Below, in pieces: positions 46,336 to 55,080 of a stretch of DNA of 64,000 bases; positions within the stretch are counted from its first letter, which is position 1; every line of letters starts with the position of its first letter. The DNA lies in contig CAWHXR010000005.1 in NCBI GenBank assembly GCA_963833375.1, positions 1 through 64,000 on the forward strand, given 5' to 3'. The DNA comes from DASUPK01 sp963833375. Lineage in GTDB: Bacteria; Actinomycetota; Thermoleophilia; Solirubrobacterales; 70-9. The notes under the pieces were generated by a model. It worked only from the letters and a program-made list of their open reading frames with translations, did no database searches and had not been told where the DNA came from. The translations under genes and the position numbers were made by a program.

Positions 46336-46359
46336 AACGGGCCCCGGCGGGGGCCCGTT
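46336..46359. terminator. Intrinsic-type terminator between convergent genes
   Basis: Perfect 10-bp stem AACGGGCCCC / GGGGCCCGTT with loop GGCG, followed by TGCTTTCCC. It lies 32 bases after the secreted-protein stop and just before the end of the convergent NTF2-like gene, so it can serve both strands. Confidence 0.75.
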
Positions 46360-46367
46360 TGCTTTCC

Positions 46368-46829
46368 CTAGACGGGCAGGCCGACCGACTCCAGCGCCGT
46401 GGAGATCTCCGAGTAGGCCGTGAAGCTCGCGACCTTGCGGTCACGCTGCTCGAGCACGTGGGCGAGCGGGACGTCGAGCTCGTCACCGCTCTCCTTCTCG
46501 GTGATCTGAAGCCTGCCCAGCACGACCCAGCGGCCATCGGCGGCGGAGCGCAGGCCCTCGGGCCTGAAGCTGTCGGATTCGAAGAGCTCCTCCATGTCGG
46601 CCCGCCATTTCTCGAAGCCGCGCAGCCCCTTGTAGACCTTGCCGTCGAGGAAGACGGTCTCCATCCTGATCTGGAAGTCGGGGTGCAGCAGTGCCGCCAG
46701 GGTCTCCCCGCCGCGGTCGAACTCGTCGTAGATCCGCCTGACCGCGTCCAGCGCGGAACCGGTGTCGGCCTCCTCCATCGCTGCGTTGAACTGACGCTCG
46801 AGTGTCTCGATGTCGTGCTGGTCGTACAT
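46368..46829 (-). CDS. SnoaL-like / NTF2-fold protein
   Basis: 153 residues starting MYDQHDIETLERQFNAAMEE. NTF2-type pattern: IYDEFDRGGETLAALLHPDF, VYKGLRGFEKWRADMEELFE, GRWVVLGRLQITEKESG and HVLEQRDRKVASFTAYSE. Start ATG 46829; the frame is open upstream but homology begins here. Divergent from the GGDEF-EAL gene. Substrate or ligand unknown. Confidence 0.78.
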   Translation of the reverse strand: MYDQHDIETLERQFNAAMEEADTGSALDAVRRIYDEFDRGGETLAALLHPDFQIRMETVFLDGKVYKGLRGFEKWRADMEELFESDSFRPEGLRSAADGRWVVLGRLQITEKESGDELDVPLAHVLEQRDRKVASFTAYSEISTALESVGLPV

Positions 46830-46902
46830 ATGATGGCCCTCAGTATCTTTCCCCAGTAGTGCGGATGAGGCGGAACCGTCGGTCGGGGAAGCTATCGGAG
46901 CC

Positions 46903-49335
46903 ATGGCAGAGGGAACGTCCAGCCTGACGGGGGACAGCACGCGGGCGGACGCCGGTGACGTCCGCGAACACGAAGTGCAGACCCGCCTTGGCTCGATCAA
47001 GGTCGGGATCTGGCTCTCGGTGATCGTCTGTGTGGGTGGCGCGCTCTATGCCGTGGAGCAGTGGGATCGCCCGAACCGGGTCGTGATCCTGGCCGTGATC
47101 GCGCTCGCCCTGGTGACCACCCCGTTGATCCGGGCCCTGCCCCTGGAGCGCATCGTGCGAAGCAGCCGCTCCGAGCTCTTCTTCATCGCCTGGTCGGTCG
47201 CCGACATCGCGCTGATCGCGACGATCGCCGGCCTGGACGGCGGATCCCGGAGCGGCTACATGCTGCTGCTCGTCCTGCCGTTCCTCTTCGCGGCGCTCTC
47301 CTATCCCCCGCGGACGATCATGACCGTCGGGATCGCCGAGGTCGTCGCCTTCTTCGTAGTCGCGTTCGGCGTCGGCGGCGGCTTCCCGCTCTCGGGCTTC
47401 GGCGTCTTCGCCGGCGCCTGCATCGCGCTGCTCGGCGCCTGGGAGGCGCGCAACCAGGCGCGCCAGCGCAAGGAGCTCGCCGAGACCGCCGCGGCCCGGC
47501 TGCGCAGCGAAGAGACCAGCCGCCTGCAGGCCCACCAGCAGCGCGAGGTCGCTCGCTTCGGGCTGCTCGCCATCGAGGGCACGGACATCGACGAGCTCAG
47601 CCGGGAGGCGAGCCGGATCCTCACCGGCGTCCTCGACATCGACTACGGCGGCGTGCTCAAGCTCCTGCCCGGCGGCGAGGAGCTGCTGCTGGTCGCGGGC
47701 GCTGGGCTGCCCGAGGAGCTGATCGGCGAGGCGCGGGTACCGGCCGGCTACCGCTCGCAGTCCGGCTACGCGCTCGCGACGGGCAGCTCGATCGTGGTGA
47801 GCGACTGGGAGAGCGAGCACCGCTTCCAGCGGTCCCAGCTCCAGAGCAGCCAGGGAATGAGGAGCGCGGCGATCATCCTGATCAAGGGGAAGGGCCAGCC
47901 GTACGGCGTCATCGGGGCGGGCTCGCGGAAGCTGCACGACTTCTCCCAGGAGGACGTCAACTTCATGCAGGCGATCGCGAACGTCCTCGCCAACGCGATC
48001 GAGCGGCGCCGGACCGAGGAGCAGACCCAGCACGAGGCCCTGCACGACCCGCTCACCGGTCTGCCCAACCGCAACCTCTTCCTGGACCGCCTCCAGCACG
48101 CCCTCTCGGGGGTGGCCCGGCGCGAGACGTCGATCGCGGTGCTCTTCCTCGATCTGGATCAGTTCAAGCTCGTCAACGACAGCCTCGGGCATGCGGCGGG
48201 CGACGAGCTGCTGGCAGCCGTCGCGCCGAGGCTCGAGCAGGCCCTCCGCCCCGCCGACACCGTGGCGCGCTTCGGCGGGGATGAGTTCGCGGTGCTGGCC
48301 GAGGACATCGGCAGCGAGCGCGGCGCGGCGCGGATCGCGGAGCGCATCGCCGAGGCGCTCGCGCGGCCGTTCATCCTGCGCGAGCGCGAGCACTTCGTCA
48401 GCGCCAGCATCGGGATCGCCATCGGCGGCGGCACCGAGGCCCCGAAGGCGCTGATCCGGGACGCCGACGCGGCCCTCTACCGCGCCAAGGAGCGCGGCCG
48501 CGGCGGCTACGAGATCTTCGACGACGTCATGCGCTCCCGCGTGATCGAGCACACGCAGACCGAGAACGATCTTCGCCGTGCGATCCAGCGCGAGGAGCTC
48601 GAGCTCCACTACCAGCCGGTGGTCAGGCTCCGCGACGGGTGGATCGTCGCGATGGAGGCGCTGCTGCGCTGGAACCATCCGGATCGCGGCCTGATCGGCC
48701 CCCTGGCCTTCATCCCCGTCGCCGAGGAATCCCGCCTGATCGTGCCCATCGGCCGCTGGGTGATCGAGCAGGCATGCCGCCAGGTGGCCGTGTGGCAGCA
48801 GTTGAAGCCGGACGCGGCTCCGATCGGCGTCTCGGTGAACCTCTCGGCTCTCCAGCTCGCCGACCCAGACCTGCTCTCGCAGATCGAGGGATCGGTAAGC
48901 GCCAACGGCCTTGATCCCTCGACGCTCTGGCTGGAGCTGACCGAGACCACCCTGCTCGACGACACCACCACGGTGGAGCGGACCCTCCGCGCCCTCAAGG
49001 GCCTCGGCGTCCGGCTGGTCCTCGATGGCTTCGGTGTCGGGTTCTCCTCGCTCGGCTATCTCAAGCGGCTGCCGCTCTCGGCGATCAAGCTCGACCGCTC
49101 GTTCGTCGACCACCTCACTGAGGACTCCCACGACGCCGCGATCGTGCGGGCGCTGAGCGAGATGGCGGACACGATCGGGATCGGCGTGGTCGCCGAGGGC
49201 ATCGAGACCGACGAGCAGCTGCGCGCGGCGAACGCACTCGGCTGCGGCTATGCGCAGGGCTTCCACTTCGCCGAGCCGGTTCCGGCATCGCACGTCGAGC
49301 GCGTGCTCGCGCAGCCGATGCCCGCCTTCCGCTGA
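46903..49335 (+). CDS. GAF-GGDEF-EAL cyclic di-GMP signalling protein
   Basis: 810 residues. Five or six membrane helices in residues 30-180, a GAF domain (about 210-370), a diguanylate cyclase domain with the active-site RFGGDEFAVLAED near residue 456, and an EAL phosphodiesterase domain with MEALLRWNHPDRG near 583. A later segment has VLDGFGVGFSSLGYLKRL, where the usual DDFGTG reads DGFGVG, which suggests weak or absent phosphodiesterase activity. Synthesis and/or breakdown of c-di-GMP. Confidence 0.9.
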   Translation: MAEGTSSLTGDSTRADAGDVREHEVQTRLGSIKVGIWLSVIVCVGGALYAVEQWDRPNRVVILAVIALALVTTPLIRALPLERIVRSSRSELFFIAWSVADIALIATIAGLDGGSRSGYMLLLVLPFLFAALSYPPRTIMTVGIAEVVAFFVVAFGVGGGFPLSGFGVFAGACIALLGAWEARNQARQRKELAETAAARLRSEETSRLQAHQQREVARFGLLAIEGTDIDELSREASRILTGVLDIDYGGVLKLLPGGEELLLVAGAGLPEELIGEARVPAGYRSQSGYALATGSSIVVSDWESEHRFQRSQLQSSQGMRSAAIILIKGKGQPYGVIGAGSRKLHDFSQEDVNFMQAIANVLANAIERRRTEEQTQHEALHDPLTGLPNRNLFLDRLQHALSGVARRETSIAVLFLDLDQFKLVNDSLGHAAGDELLAAVAPRLEQALRPADTVARFGGDEFAVLAEDIGSERGAARIAERIAEALARPFILREREHFVSASIGIAIGGGTEAPKALIRDADAALYRAKERGRGGYEIFDDVMRSRVIEHTQTENDLRRAIQREELELHYQPVVRLRDGWIVAMEALLRWNHPDRGLIGPLAFIPVAEESRLIVPIGRWVIEQACRQVAVWQQLKPDAAPIGVSVNLSALQLADPDLLSQIEGSVSANGLDPSTLWLELTETTLLDDTTTVERTLRALKGLGVRLVLDGFGVGFSSLGYLKRLPLSAIKLDRSFVDHLTEDSHDAAIVRALSEMADTIGIGVVAEGIETDEQLRAANALGCGYAQGFHFAEPVPASHVERVLAQPMPAFR

Positions 49336-49359
49336 GCCGCTGCCCCTACTCTGAAGAGG

Positions 49360-49773
49360 TTGCTCGAGCGGATTGTGGCGAGGGTGCGTGCGCACAGCAT
49401 CGACGACCGGCTTCTCGCCGGCGAGCTCCCGGAGGGGAGCCCGGAGACCCGAGCACGCTGCACGAGGCTTCTCGACCGCACCTATCGCTCCGCGGTGGCG
49501 GACCACCTGCGAAAGCTGGTCGAGGACGCCGAGCGCGCCGAGCGCAATCGCTTGCGCGCGCAGATCCCCCTCCGCGAGACCGAGGTGACCGAGGCCCGCA
49601 GCCTGATCCTCGGCCTCGCCGACGAGGTCGAAGGCGACCCGTCGGTGCGCCCCCGCGGGGTGATCCTCGCCGACCGGCTGATCCGCGACGGGGACTCGCC
49701 CGTCTACTGGCCGTGCGACGAGAGCGTCGAGAGAGCGGTCAAGCACGCGCGCGCGGCGCTCCACCTCGGTTGA
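49360..49773 (+). CDS. Hypothetical protein after the GGDEF-EAL gene
   Basis: 137 residues from TTG 49360. A helical, Arg/Glu-rich protein (VADHLRKLVEDAERAERNRL) with a later LILGLADEVEGDPSVRPRGV and VYWPCDESVERAVKHARAAL. No family recognised. It follows the preceding stop by 25 bases and is probably cotranscribed. Coding bias supports it. Confidence 0.6.
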   Translation: MLERIVARVRAHSIDDRLLAGELPEGSPETRARCTRLLDRTYRSAVADHLRKLVEDAERAERNRLRAQIPLRETEVTEARSLILGLADEVEGDPSVRPRGVILADRLIRDGDSPVYWPCDESVERAVKHARAALHLG

Positions 49774-49843
49774 CTCGAGCGGGTGACGCAGCCGGGTCCT
49801 CCGGCTAGCATGTCGGTCGACCTCAGTCTCATGGGGGGCCGCA

Positions 49844-50224
49844 ATGTCCGCAACGCCAAGCGCAGACATTCCGCAATTCGAGATCAACTCGGGGCCGGGC
49901 CCTGAGGACGTCTACGTCGTTCGCGTGTCCGGCGAGGTCGACATGTCGCACGAGGAGGAGCTGCGAGGCGAGCTTCGCACGGCGATCGCCGCCGACGCGA
50001 AGGGCATCGTCGTCGACCTGACGGAGTGCGAGTTCATCGACTCGAGCGGCGTCCGCGCCCTGCTGCTCTCGCGGCAGGCGCAGCATTCCGAGGAGGACTC
50101 CGAGCGCCTCGCGGTCGCCGCCGCCAGCGACCAGATCCTCCGGATTCTCTCGGTGATGGGGATCGACCGGGTGATCCCGATTCGTCCGACGGTCGAGGAC
50201 GCTGCCGCCGTCCTGTCAGGCTGA
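49844..50224 (+). CDS. STAS domain anti-sigma factor antagonist
   Basis: 126 residues. STAS fold with VYVVRVSGEVDMSHEEELR and the phosphorylatable serine in CEFIDSSGVRALLLS, as in SpoIIAA/RsbV. Such proteins are switched by an anti-sigma kinase and a phosphatase; neither is in the window. Eight bases before the next gene, likely one operon. Confidence 0.88.
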   Translation: MSATPSADIPQFEINSGPGPEDVYVVRVSGEVDMSHEEELRGELRTAIAADAKGIVVDLTECEFIDSSGVRALLLSRQAQHSEEDSERLAVAAASDQILRILSVMGIDRVIPIRPTVEDAAAVLSG

Positions 50225-50232
50225 CCTAGCGC

Positions 50233-52113
50233 ATGCACGACATCGCCGAGTTCCTGGGGGGGCGAGACCCTTTCAGCGGGCTCGACGAGAAGGACCTGGA
50301 GGCGCTCGCCGCCAGGACCGAGGTCGAGTTCTTCGCCGCGGGCACGACGATCGTGCCGCAAGGGCATCTGCCGCAGGACCGGATCCGGGTGGTGCGGCGC
50401 GGGTTCGTGGAGCTCCTCGACCGCGGGCGCCCCGTCGACCTGCTCGGTGAAGGAGAGATGTTCGGCCACCCGTCGGTGCTCTCGGGCCTGCCGACGAGAT
50501 ACGAGTCTCGGGCGCGCGAGGACTCGCTCTGCTACTCGCTGGCGGCAGAGGACGTGATCCCGCTGCTCGGGCGTCCCTCGAGCCTCCGCTTCCTGGCGCG
50601 CTCGCTCCTCGCCCGGGGCGAACCCTTCGAGGAGGGTCCAACCGGGCCCCGCATCCCCGATGTGGCACAGCAGTCCGCAGGGGACCTGGTTCGCAGGCCG
50701 GCTGTGATCTGCTCCCCGGATACGACGTTGCGCGAAGCGGCCCGGCTGATGGATGCCAAGGACGTCAGCTCGGTCCTGGTGGATCTCGGGGACGGTGAGC
50801 TCGGGATCGTCACCGACCGGGATCTTCGCTCGCGGGTGGTCGCGGACTCGCTCAGGTCCGACGACCCGGTGAGCAGCGGGATGACCGTTCCCGTGCACAG
50901 CGTCGGATCCGATCAGACGGGCGCGGACGTGATGCTCGCCATGCTCGACCACGACATCCGGCACGTCGTGGTTCTCTCGCCGCGTTCCGAGGTCCTCGGG
51001 GTGATCGTCGGCATCGACCTGGTTACCGCCGAGACGCGCTCACCGTTCGTGCTGCGCCGTGAAATCGGCAGGGCCAGCAGCAAGGACGATCTGCGGGAGG
51101 CCGCGGGGCGGCTCAACTCGACGGTGATCGCCCTCCACCGCGCCGAGCTGCCGCCGTCGCAGGTCAGCGAGGTGATCTCGGTGGTGGCGGATGCGCTGAT
51201 CCGGCGAATGATCGAGCTCGGAATCGAATCCGAGGGACCTCCACCCGCCGAGTTCTGCTGGATGTCCCTGGGAAGCCACGGCAGGCGCGAGCCGGTGCCG
51301 TCCTCGGATGTCGACTCGGGCATGGCCTGGAGGGACGCTCCTGATCCGGACCCGATCAGGGCCGAGCCGCGTCGCCGGCTGGCGTCGGCGCAGACGAGCG
51401 AGTACATGCATGGGATCGCTGCACATGTGGGCGACTGCGTCCGGGTGCTGGGCTGGCGCCTCGATCCCCACGGCGTCACCGCCACAGGCGCGTTCTCGGC
51501 GAGCTCGATCGAGGACTGGGGCCGGGCGATCAACCATTGGCTTGCCCATCCCAGCGACAACCGGGTGCTGATCGCCACCTCGATCCTGCTCGACGGCCGT
51601 ACGGTCTACGGACCCGAGCGCGGACTGGACGTCAAGCAGCTGCTGTTCGAGACCGGCGACCGCCCGACCCTGGAGCGGTGGATGCTGCGACTGGCCCTGG
51701 CCGCGAAGCCCCCCACCGGCTTCCTGCACGACATCGTGGTCGAGGGGTCGGGCCGGCAGCGAGGGACCTTCGACATCAAGCACGGCGGGTTGATGCCGAT
51801 CGTCGACCTGGCGCGCTACGCCGCGCTGAAGAGCGACGTTCGCATCACCCCCACCCTGGAGCGTCTGCGCGCCGCGGCCGATCTGGGCGTGATCACGGTG
51901 ACCGAGGCGCGAATCCTCGAGGAGGCCTTCGAGCTGTTCAGCGCCCTGCGCCTCGAGCATCAGGTCGCACAGCTCGAACGGGGCGAGGAGCCCGACAACC
52001 GGCTCGATCCGAAGCAGCTCGATCCGCTCACGCGGCGCTATCTGCGCGACGCCTTCAGGGAGGTCGCAGCGGTCCAGCGGTCGGTGACCAGCGACCTCAC
52101 CTCGGCGCGCTAG
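50233..52113 (+). CDS. cNMP-binding/CBS/DUF294 nucleotidyltransferase-like protein
   Basis: 626 residues. Cyclic-nucleotide-binding domain (about 10-130, FFAAGTTIVPQGHLPQDRIR), a CBS pair (about 155-275, TTLREAARLMDAKDVSSVLV and MLAMLDHDIRHVVV), then a GlnD-like nucleotidyltransferase domain with SLGSHGRREPVPSSDVDSG near 346 and a C-terminal substrate-binding helical domain. This architecture usually sits next to a DnaQ-like exonuclease, as here. Substrate unknown. Confidence 0.88.
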   Translation: MHDIAEFLGGRDPFSGLDEKDLEALAARTEVEFFAAGTTIVPQGHLPQDRIRVVRRGFVELLDRGRPVDLLGEGEMFGHPSVLSGLPTRYESRAREDSLCYSLAAEDVIPLLGRPSSLRFLARSLLARGEPFEEGPTGPRIPDVAQQSAGDLVRRPAVICSPDTTLREAARLMDAKDVSSVLVDLGDGELGIVTDRDLRSRVVADSLRSDDPVSSGMTVPVHSVGSDQTGADVMLAMLDHDIRHVVVLSPRSEVLGVIVGIDLVTAETRSPFVLRREIGRASSKDDLREAAGRLNSTVIALHRAELPPSQVSEVISVVADALIRRMIELGIESEGPPPAEFCWMSLGSHGRREPVPSSDVDSGMAWRDAPDPDPIRAEPRRRLASAQTSEYMHGIAAHVGDCVRVLGWRLDPHGVTATGAFSASSIEDWGRAINHWLAHPSDNRVLIATSILLDGRTVYGPERGLDVKQLLFETGDRPTLERWMLRLALAAKPPTGFLHDIVVEGSGRQRGTFDIKHGGLMPIVDLARYAALKSDVRITPTLERLRAAADLGVITVTEARILEEAFELFSALRLEHQVAQLERGEEPDNRLDPKQLDPLTRRYLRDAFREVAAVQRSVTSDLTSAR

Positions 52114-52167
52114 CCATGGCGCAGACGGAAGGCTTCACCTTGAGACCGTCGGTCTGGGCGGTCTGGT

Positions 52168-52272
52168 TCAGACCTTGATGACGATGTAACCCACGATGAG
52201 TCCCACGATCGCGATAGCGCAGAGGACCCAGATCAACATGATCAGCCCCTGGTTTTCCCTTCTTGCTTCCAT
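52168..52272 (-). CDS. 34-residue single-helix membrane microprotein
   Basis: MEARRENQGL then the helix IMLIWVLCAIAIVGLIVGYI and a short KV end. Its ribosome site is AGGAGGTGATCC three bases before the ATG, the full anti-Shine-Dalgarno complement, far stronger than any neighbour's. This and the clean N-in/C-out membrane helix argue that it is translated. Encoded opposite to the flanking genes. No named family. Confidence 0.65.
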   Translation of the reverse strand: MEARRENQGLIMLIWVLCAIAIVGLIVGYIVIKV

Positions 52273-52363
52273 TGGATCACCTCCTCTCGCTGCTCGTGAC
52301 CATCTCCCGACTTTCAGCCGAGATTTGCAGATTATCCGCCGGCAAGGGGGAGAGTCGAGCGGC

Positions 52364-52483
52364 ATGCGCGCGAAGTCGGAAGACCGCGGAGACGACCTCA
52401 CGAAGGCAGAGAACCGGCTGCCGCTCTGCGCGTACTGCCGCGGCGAGATAGAGGCTGAGAGACGAGCCCTACGGCATGCCTGA
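52364..52483 (+). CDS. 39-residue CxxC peptide overlapping the exonuclease start
   Basis: Encodes MRAKSEDRGDDLTKAENR followed by LPLCAYCRGEIEAERRALRHA. The C-x-x-C could bind half a zinc site. Its last eight bases overlap the ATG of the exonuclease gene, typical of translational coupling. A GGGGGAG lies about 14 bases upstream, a poor spacing, so expression is uncertain. Confidence 0.4.
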   Translation: MRAKSEDRGDDLTKAENRLPLCAYCRGEIEAERRALRHA

Positions 52484-53180
52484 TTCCCCCGCGGTGCGGG
52501 CATATCGGGAGGCACCGCTGCCCGCGGCGCGCACACCCTGGCGCGAGGTGACCTTCAGCGCGATCGACCTCGAGACCACGGGACTCGACCCCGCCTCCGA
52601 CGAGATCATCTCCTTCGCGAGCGTGACCGTCGCCGAGGGACGGGTGCGCGCCGGCGATGCCCGCTACGGGCTGGTGCGGCCGAGGCGGATGCCCGACGGC
52701 GAGACGATCCGCATCCACGGACTGCGCGAGACCGACCTCGAGCAGGCGCCGCCGCTGTCCGAGATGCTCGACCGGCTGCTCGAGCCGCTCACGGGGCGGG
52801 CGATCATCGCCCACGTCGCCGCCGTCGAGCGCGGCTTCCTCCAGGCCGCGCTCGCGGAGCGCGGGCTCGAGCTGCGCAACCCGATCGTCGACACGGCGGC
52901 GATGGACCGGGAGCTGCGCAGGCTGCGCCGCGAGCCGCCCACCGAGCACGAGCCGGTCGGCCTCTCCGCGATGGCGCGCGGCCTCGGCCTCCCCGTGCAC
53001 CGCCCCCACCACGCCGAGGGGGACGCGCTGACGACCGCGCAGGCGTTCATCGCCCTGGCCACGCACCTCGACGTGTTCGCGCTGCAGACGCTGGGCTCGC
53101 TCGAGCGCATGTCCCATCCGCCCCGGCGCGGAGCGTCGCTGCGTTCGCTGCTCGGCCGATTCGGCCTCGGCTCGGGCTGA
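52476..53180 (+). CDS. DnaQ-like 3'-5' exonuclease
   Basis: 234 residues. DEDD-type exonuclease: ExoI motif AIDLETTGLDP, ExoII region RAIIAHVAAVERGFLQAAL and ExoIII HHAEGDALTTAQAFI. It resembles the proofreading-type exonuclease that commonly follows DUF294 nucleotidyltransferase-like genes and probably degrades DNA or RNA 3' ends. Start ATG 52476. Confidence 0.88.
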   Translation: MPDSPAVRAYREAPLPAARTPWREVTFSAIDLETTGLDPASDEIISFASVTVAEGRVRAGDARYGLVRPRRMPDGETIRIHGLRETDLEQAPPLSEMLDRLLEPLTGRAIIAHVAAVERGFLQAALAERGLELRNPIVDTAAMDRELRRLRREPPTEHEPVGLSAMARGLGLPVHRPHHAEGDALTTAQAFIALATHLDVFALQTLGSLERMSHPPRRGASLRSLLGRFGLGSG

Positions 53181-53259
53181 GCGGGCGAGCCAGGCCGCGC
53201 AACGGTCGGTGCCGGCCTCGCCGATCCGTACAACCTCGCCAAATTGCAAGGAATCGGGC

Positions 53260-53289
53260 TTGACGGATGTCCGGTTGCGCACATAGTGT
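53260..53289 (+). promoter_or_regulatory. Promoter candidate for the amino-acid permease gene
   Basis: TTGACG (53260-53265), 18-base spacer, TAGTGT (53284-53289); both agree with actinobacterial sigma-A consensus at most positions. It lies 67 bases before the GTG start of the permease. Confidence 0.45.
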
Positions 53290-53355
53290 CCAGGTATTCC
53301 GGCACATAAGGCCTCGCTACATGGAGGTGGCGGGCCACGACGGAGGGAGAAGAGT

Positions 53356-54936
53356 GTGACTCCACCTGAGGGCATTTCCGACGTCGATCAGACCAGGCGC
53401 GACGAGCAGCGCCTCGCGGAGATGGGCTACAAGCAGGAGCTCTCGCGGGGTTGGAGCGCGTTCACCAACTTCGCGATCTCGTTCACGATCATCTCGGTCC
53501 TCGCGGGGACGTTTACGACGTTCGCGTTCGCGTGGCAGAACGGCGGCCCAATCGCGGCCTCCATCGGCTGGCCCGTGCTCTGCTTCTTCGTGTTGATGGT
53601 CGGTTTCTCGATGGCGGAGCTGACCTCGAAGTACCCGACCGCGGGCGGCCCGTACTGGTGGGCGCACGACCTCGGCGGCAAGGGCTGGAGCTGGATGACC
53701 GGCTGGTTCAACATCGTCGGCCTGGTCGGGATCGTCGCCTCGGTCGGCTACGGGGCGGCCACCTTCCTCAACATCCTGCTCGGCCTCTACGGCCTCAACA
53801 TCTTCGGAGTCAACTTCGGCGACACCAGCCACGTCCTCGGCGAGCAGTTCCTGCTCTTCCTGATCATCCTGGTGCTCTACACGGTGGTCAACATCTTCGC
53901 CGACCGCTTCCTGGCGCTGATGAACAACATCTCAGTGGGCTGGCACCTGCTCGGCGTCGCGATCATCCTCGGGATTCTGATCATCGTGCCCGATACCCAT
54001 CAGAGCTTCAAGTTCGTCTTCACCGACAAGATCAACAACAACGGCGCCTTCGGAGGCTCCACCAGCAGCCTCGGCTTCTGGTTCCTCGTGCTCCCAGTCG
54101 GCTTCCTGCTGGCGATGTACACGCAGACGGGCTACGACGCCTCTGCCCACACCGCCGAGGAAACGGTGGGCGCCGCCAAGGCCGCCGCCCAGGGCGTCTG
54201 GCGCTCGATCTTCTGGTCGGCGGTGATCGGCTGGTTCGTGCTGCTCGGCTTCCTGTTCGCCGCCAACGACGTGAACGCGATCAATGATGGCGCCGGGTAT
54301 TCGACCTTCATCTTCACCTCGGCGCTCGACCCGTGGGCGGCCAAGCTGGTGATCCTGATCGCCACCGTCGGTCAGATCTTCTGCGGTGCGGCCGGGCTGA
54401 CCAGCGCCTCGCGCACCTGGTACGCCTTCTCGCGGGACCGGGCGATTCCGGGCTGGAACATCTTTCGCCGGGTCAACGCCGACCGGGTTCCGTTCAACGC
54501 GGTGATCGCGGTCTCGGTGTTCGCGCTCCTGATTTCCATCCCGGCGCTGTTCGGCAAGAACAACGTCCCGTTCGCGTTCTTCGCGTTGACGGGGATCACC
54601 ACCGTGGGCCTCTACATCGCCTACATCCTGCCGGTCTACCTGCGCCTGCGGGCGGGTGACTCGTTCGAGACGGGTCCCTGGAACCTCGGCCGCCGGTACC
54701 GGCTGGTGAACGTCCTGGCGATCGTGTTCGTGATCCTGGTGGTGTTCTCGCTCGACCTGCCGTACACGCCGGCGGGGCTGCCCTGGAACGACGGGTTCGA
54801 CGCCAGCCTGGTGAACTACACGCCGTTCGCGATCATCCTGCCGCTGATCTTCGGCGTCTGGTACCTGATCTCCGCGAAGGACAAGTACCAGGGGCCGGTG
54901 CGGACCCTGGAGGAGGACGTCGTCACGCGCGACTGA
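53356..54936 (+). CDS. APC-superfamily amino-acid permease
   Basis: 526 residues, about 12 transmembrane helices. The N-terminal block GYKQELSRGWSAFTNFAISF and SKYPTAGGPYWWAHDLGGKG are typical of the GABA/choline-type amino acid permease branch (ACT). Later AMYTQTGYDASAHTAEET and SRDRAIPGWNIFRRVNADRV complete the signature. GTG start near a promoter-like sequence. Imports an amino acid or related amine. Confidence 0.9.
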   Translation: MTPPEGISDVDQTRRDEQRLAEMGYKQELSRGWSAFTNFAISFTIISVLAGTFTTFAFAWQNGGPIAASIGWPVLCFFVLMVGFSMAELTSKYPTAGGPYWWAHDLGGKGWSWMTGWFNIVGLVGIVASVGYGAATFLNILLGLYGLNIFGVNFGDTSHVLGEQFLLFLIILVLYTVVNIFADRFLALMNNISVGWHLLGVAIILGILIIVPDTHQSFKFVFTDKINNNGAFGGSTSSLGFWFLVLPVGFLLAMYTQTGYDASAHTAEETVGAAKAAAQGVWRSIFWSAVIGWFVLLGFLFAANDVNAINDGAGYSTFIFTSALDPWAAKLVILIATVGQIFCGAAGLTSASRTWYAFSRDRAIPGWNIFRRVNADRVPFNAVIAVSVFALLISIPALFGKNNVPFAFFALTGITTVGLYIAYILPVYLRLRAGDSFETGPWNLGRRYRLVNVLAIVFVILVVFSLDLPYTPAGLPWNDGFDASLVNYTPFAIILPLIFGVWYLISAKDKYQGPVRTLEEDVVTRD

Positions 54937-54944
54937 CCAAGACA

Positions 54945-55001
54945 TACGGCGGCCACAAACACGCCGCCGGATCTACGGCGGCCACAAACACCGCCGCCGG
55001 A
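54945..55001. repeat. Two tandem hairpin repeats
   Basis: Two near-identical units of 27-28 bases share TACGGCGGCCACAAACA followed by a CGCCGCCGGA arm (54945-54971 and 54974-55001). Each unit can fold by CGGCGG pairing with CCGCCG around an ACAAACA loop. They lie between two convergent permease genes and may act as a double terminator. Confidence 0.7.
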
Positions 55002-55049
55002 CCAACTGCGCGGCCGCCCGCGACCACGTGTCGCGGGACGTCAGCCGCC

Positions 55050-55080
55050 CACTCGACCCGCGATTAGCGCGGGTCGAGTG
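55050..55080. terminator. Hairpin spanning the end of the reverse-strand permease
   Basis: A perfect 13-bp stem, CACTCGACCCGCG / CGCGGGTCGAGTG, with loop ATTAG. The loop contains the stop codon of the gene ending at 55064, so the last five codons form one arm. A strong terminator-like structure on either strand. Confidence 0.7.

Noticed and set aside
46840..49887. Very long open frame antisense to the GGDEF-EAL gene
   Set aside because: High-GC codon bias produces stop-free antisense frames; the translation is low-complexity and matches nothing, while the plus-strand product has all expected motifs.
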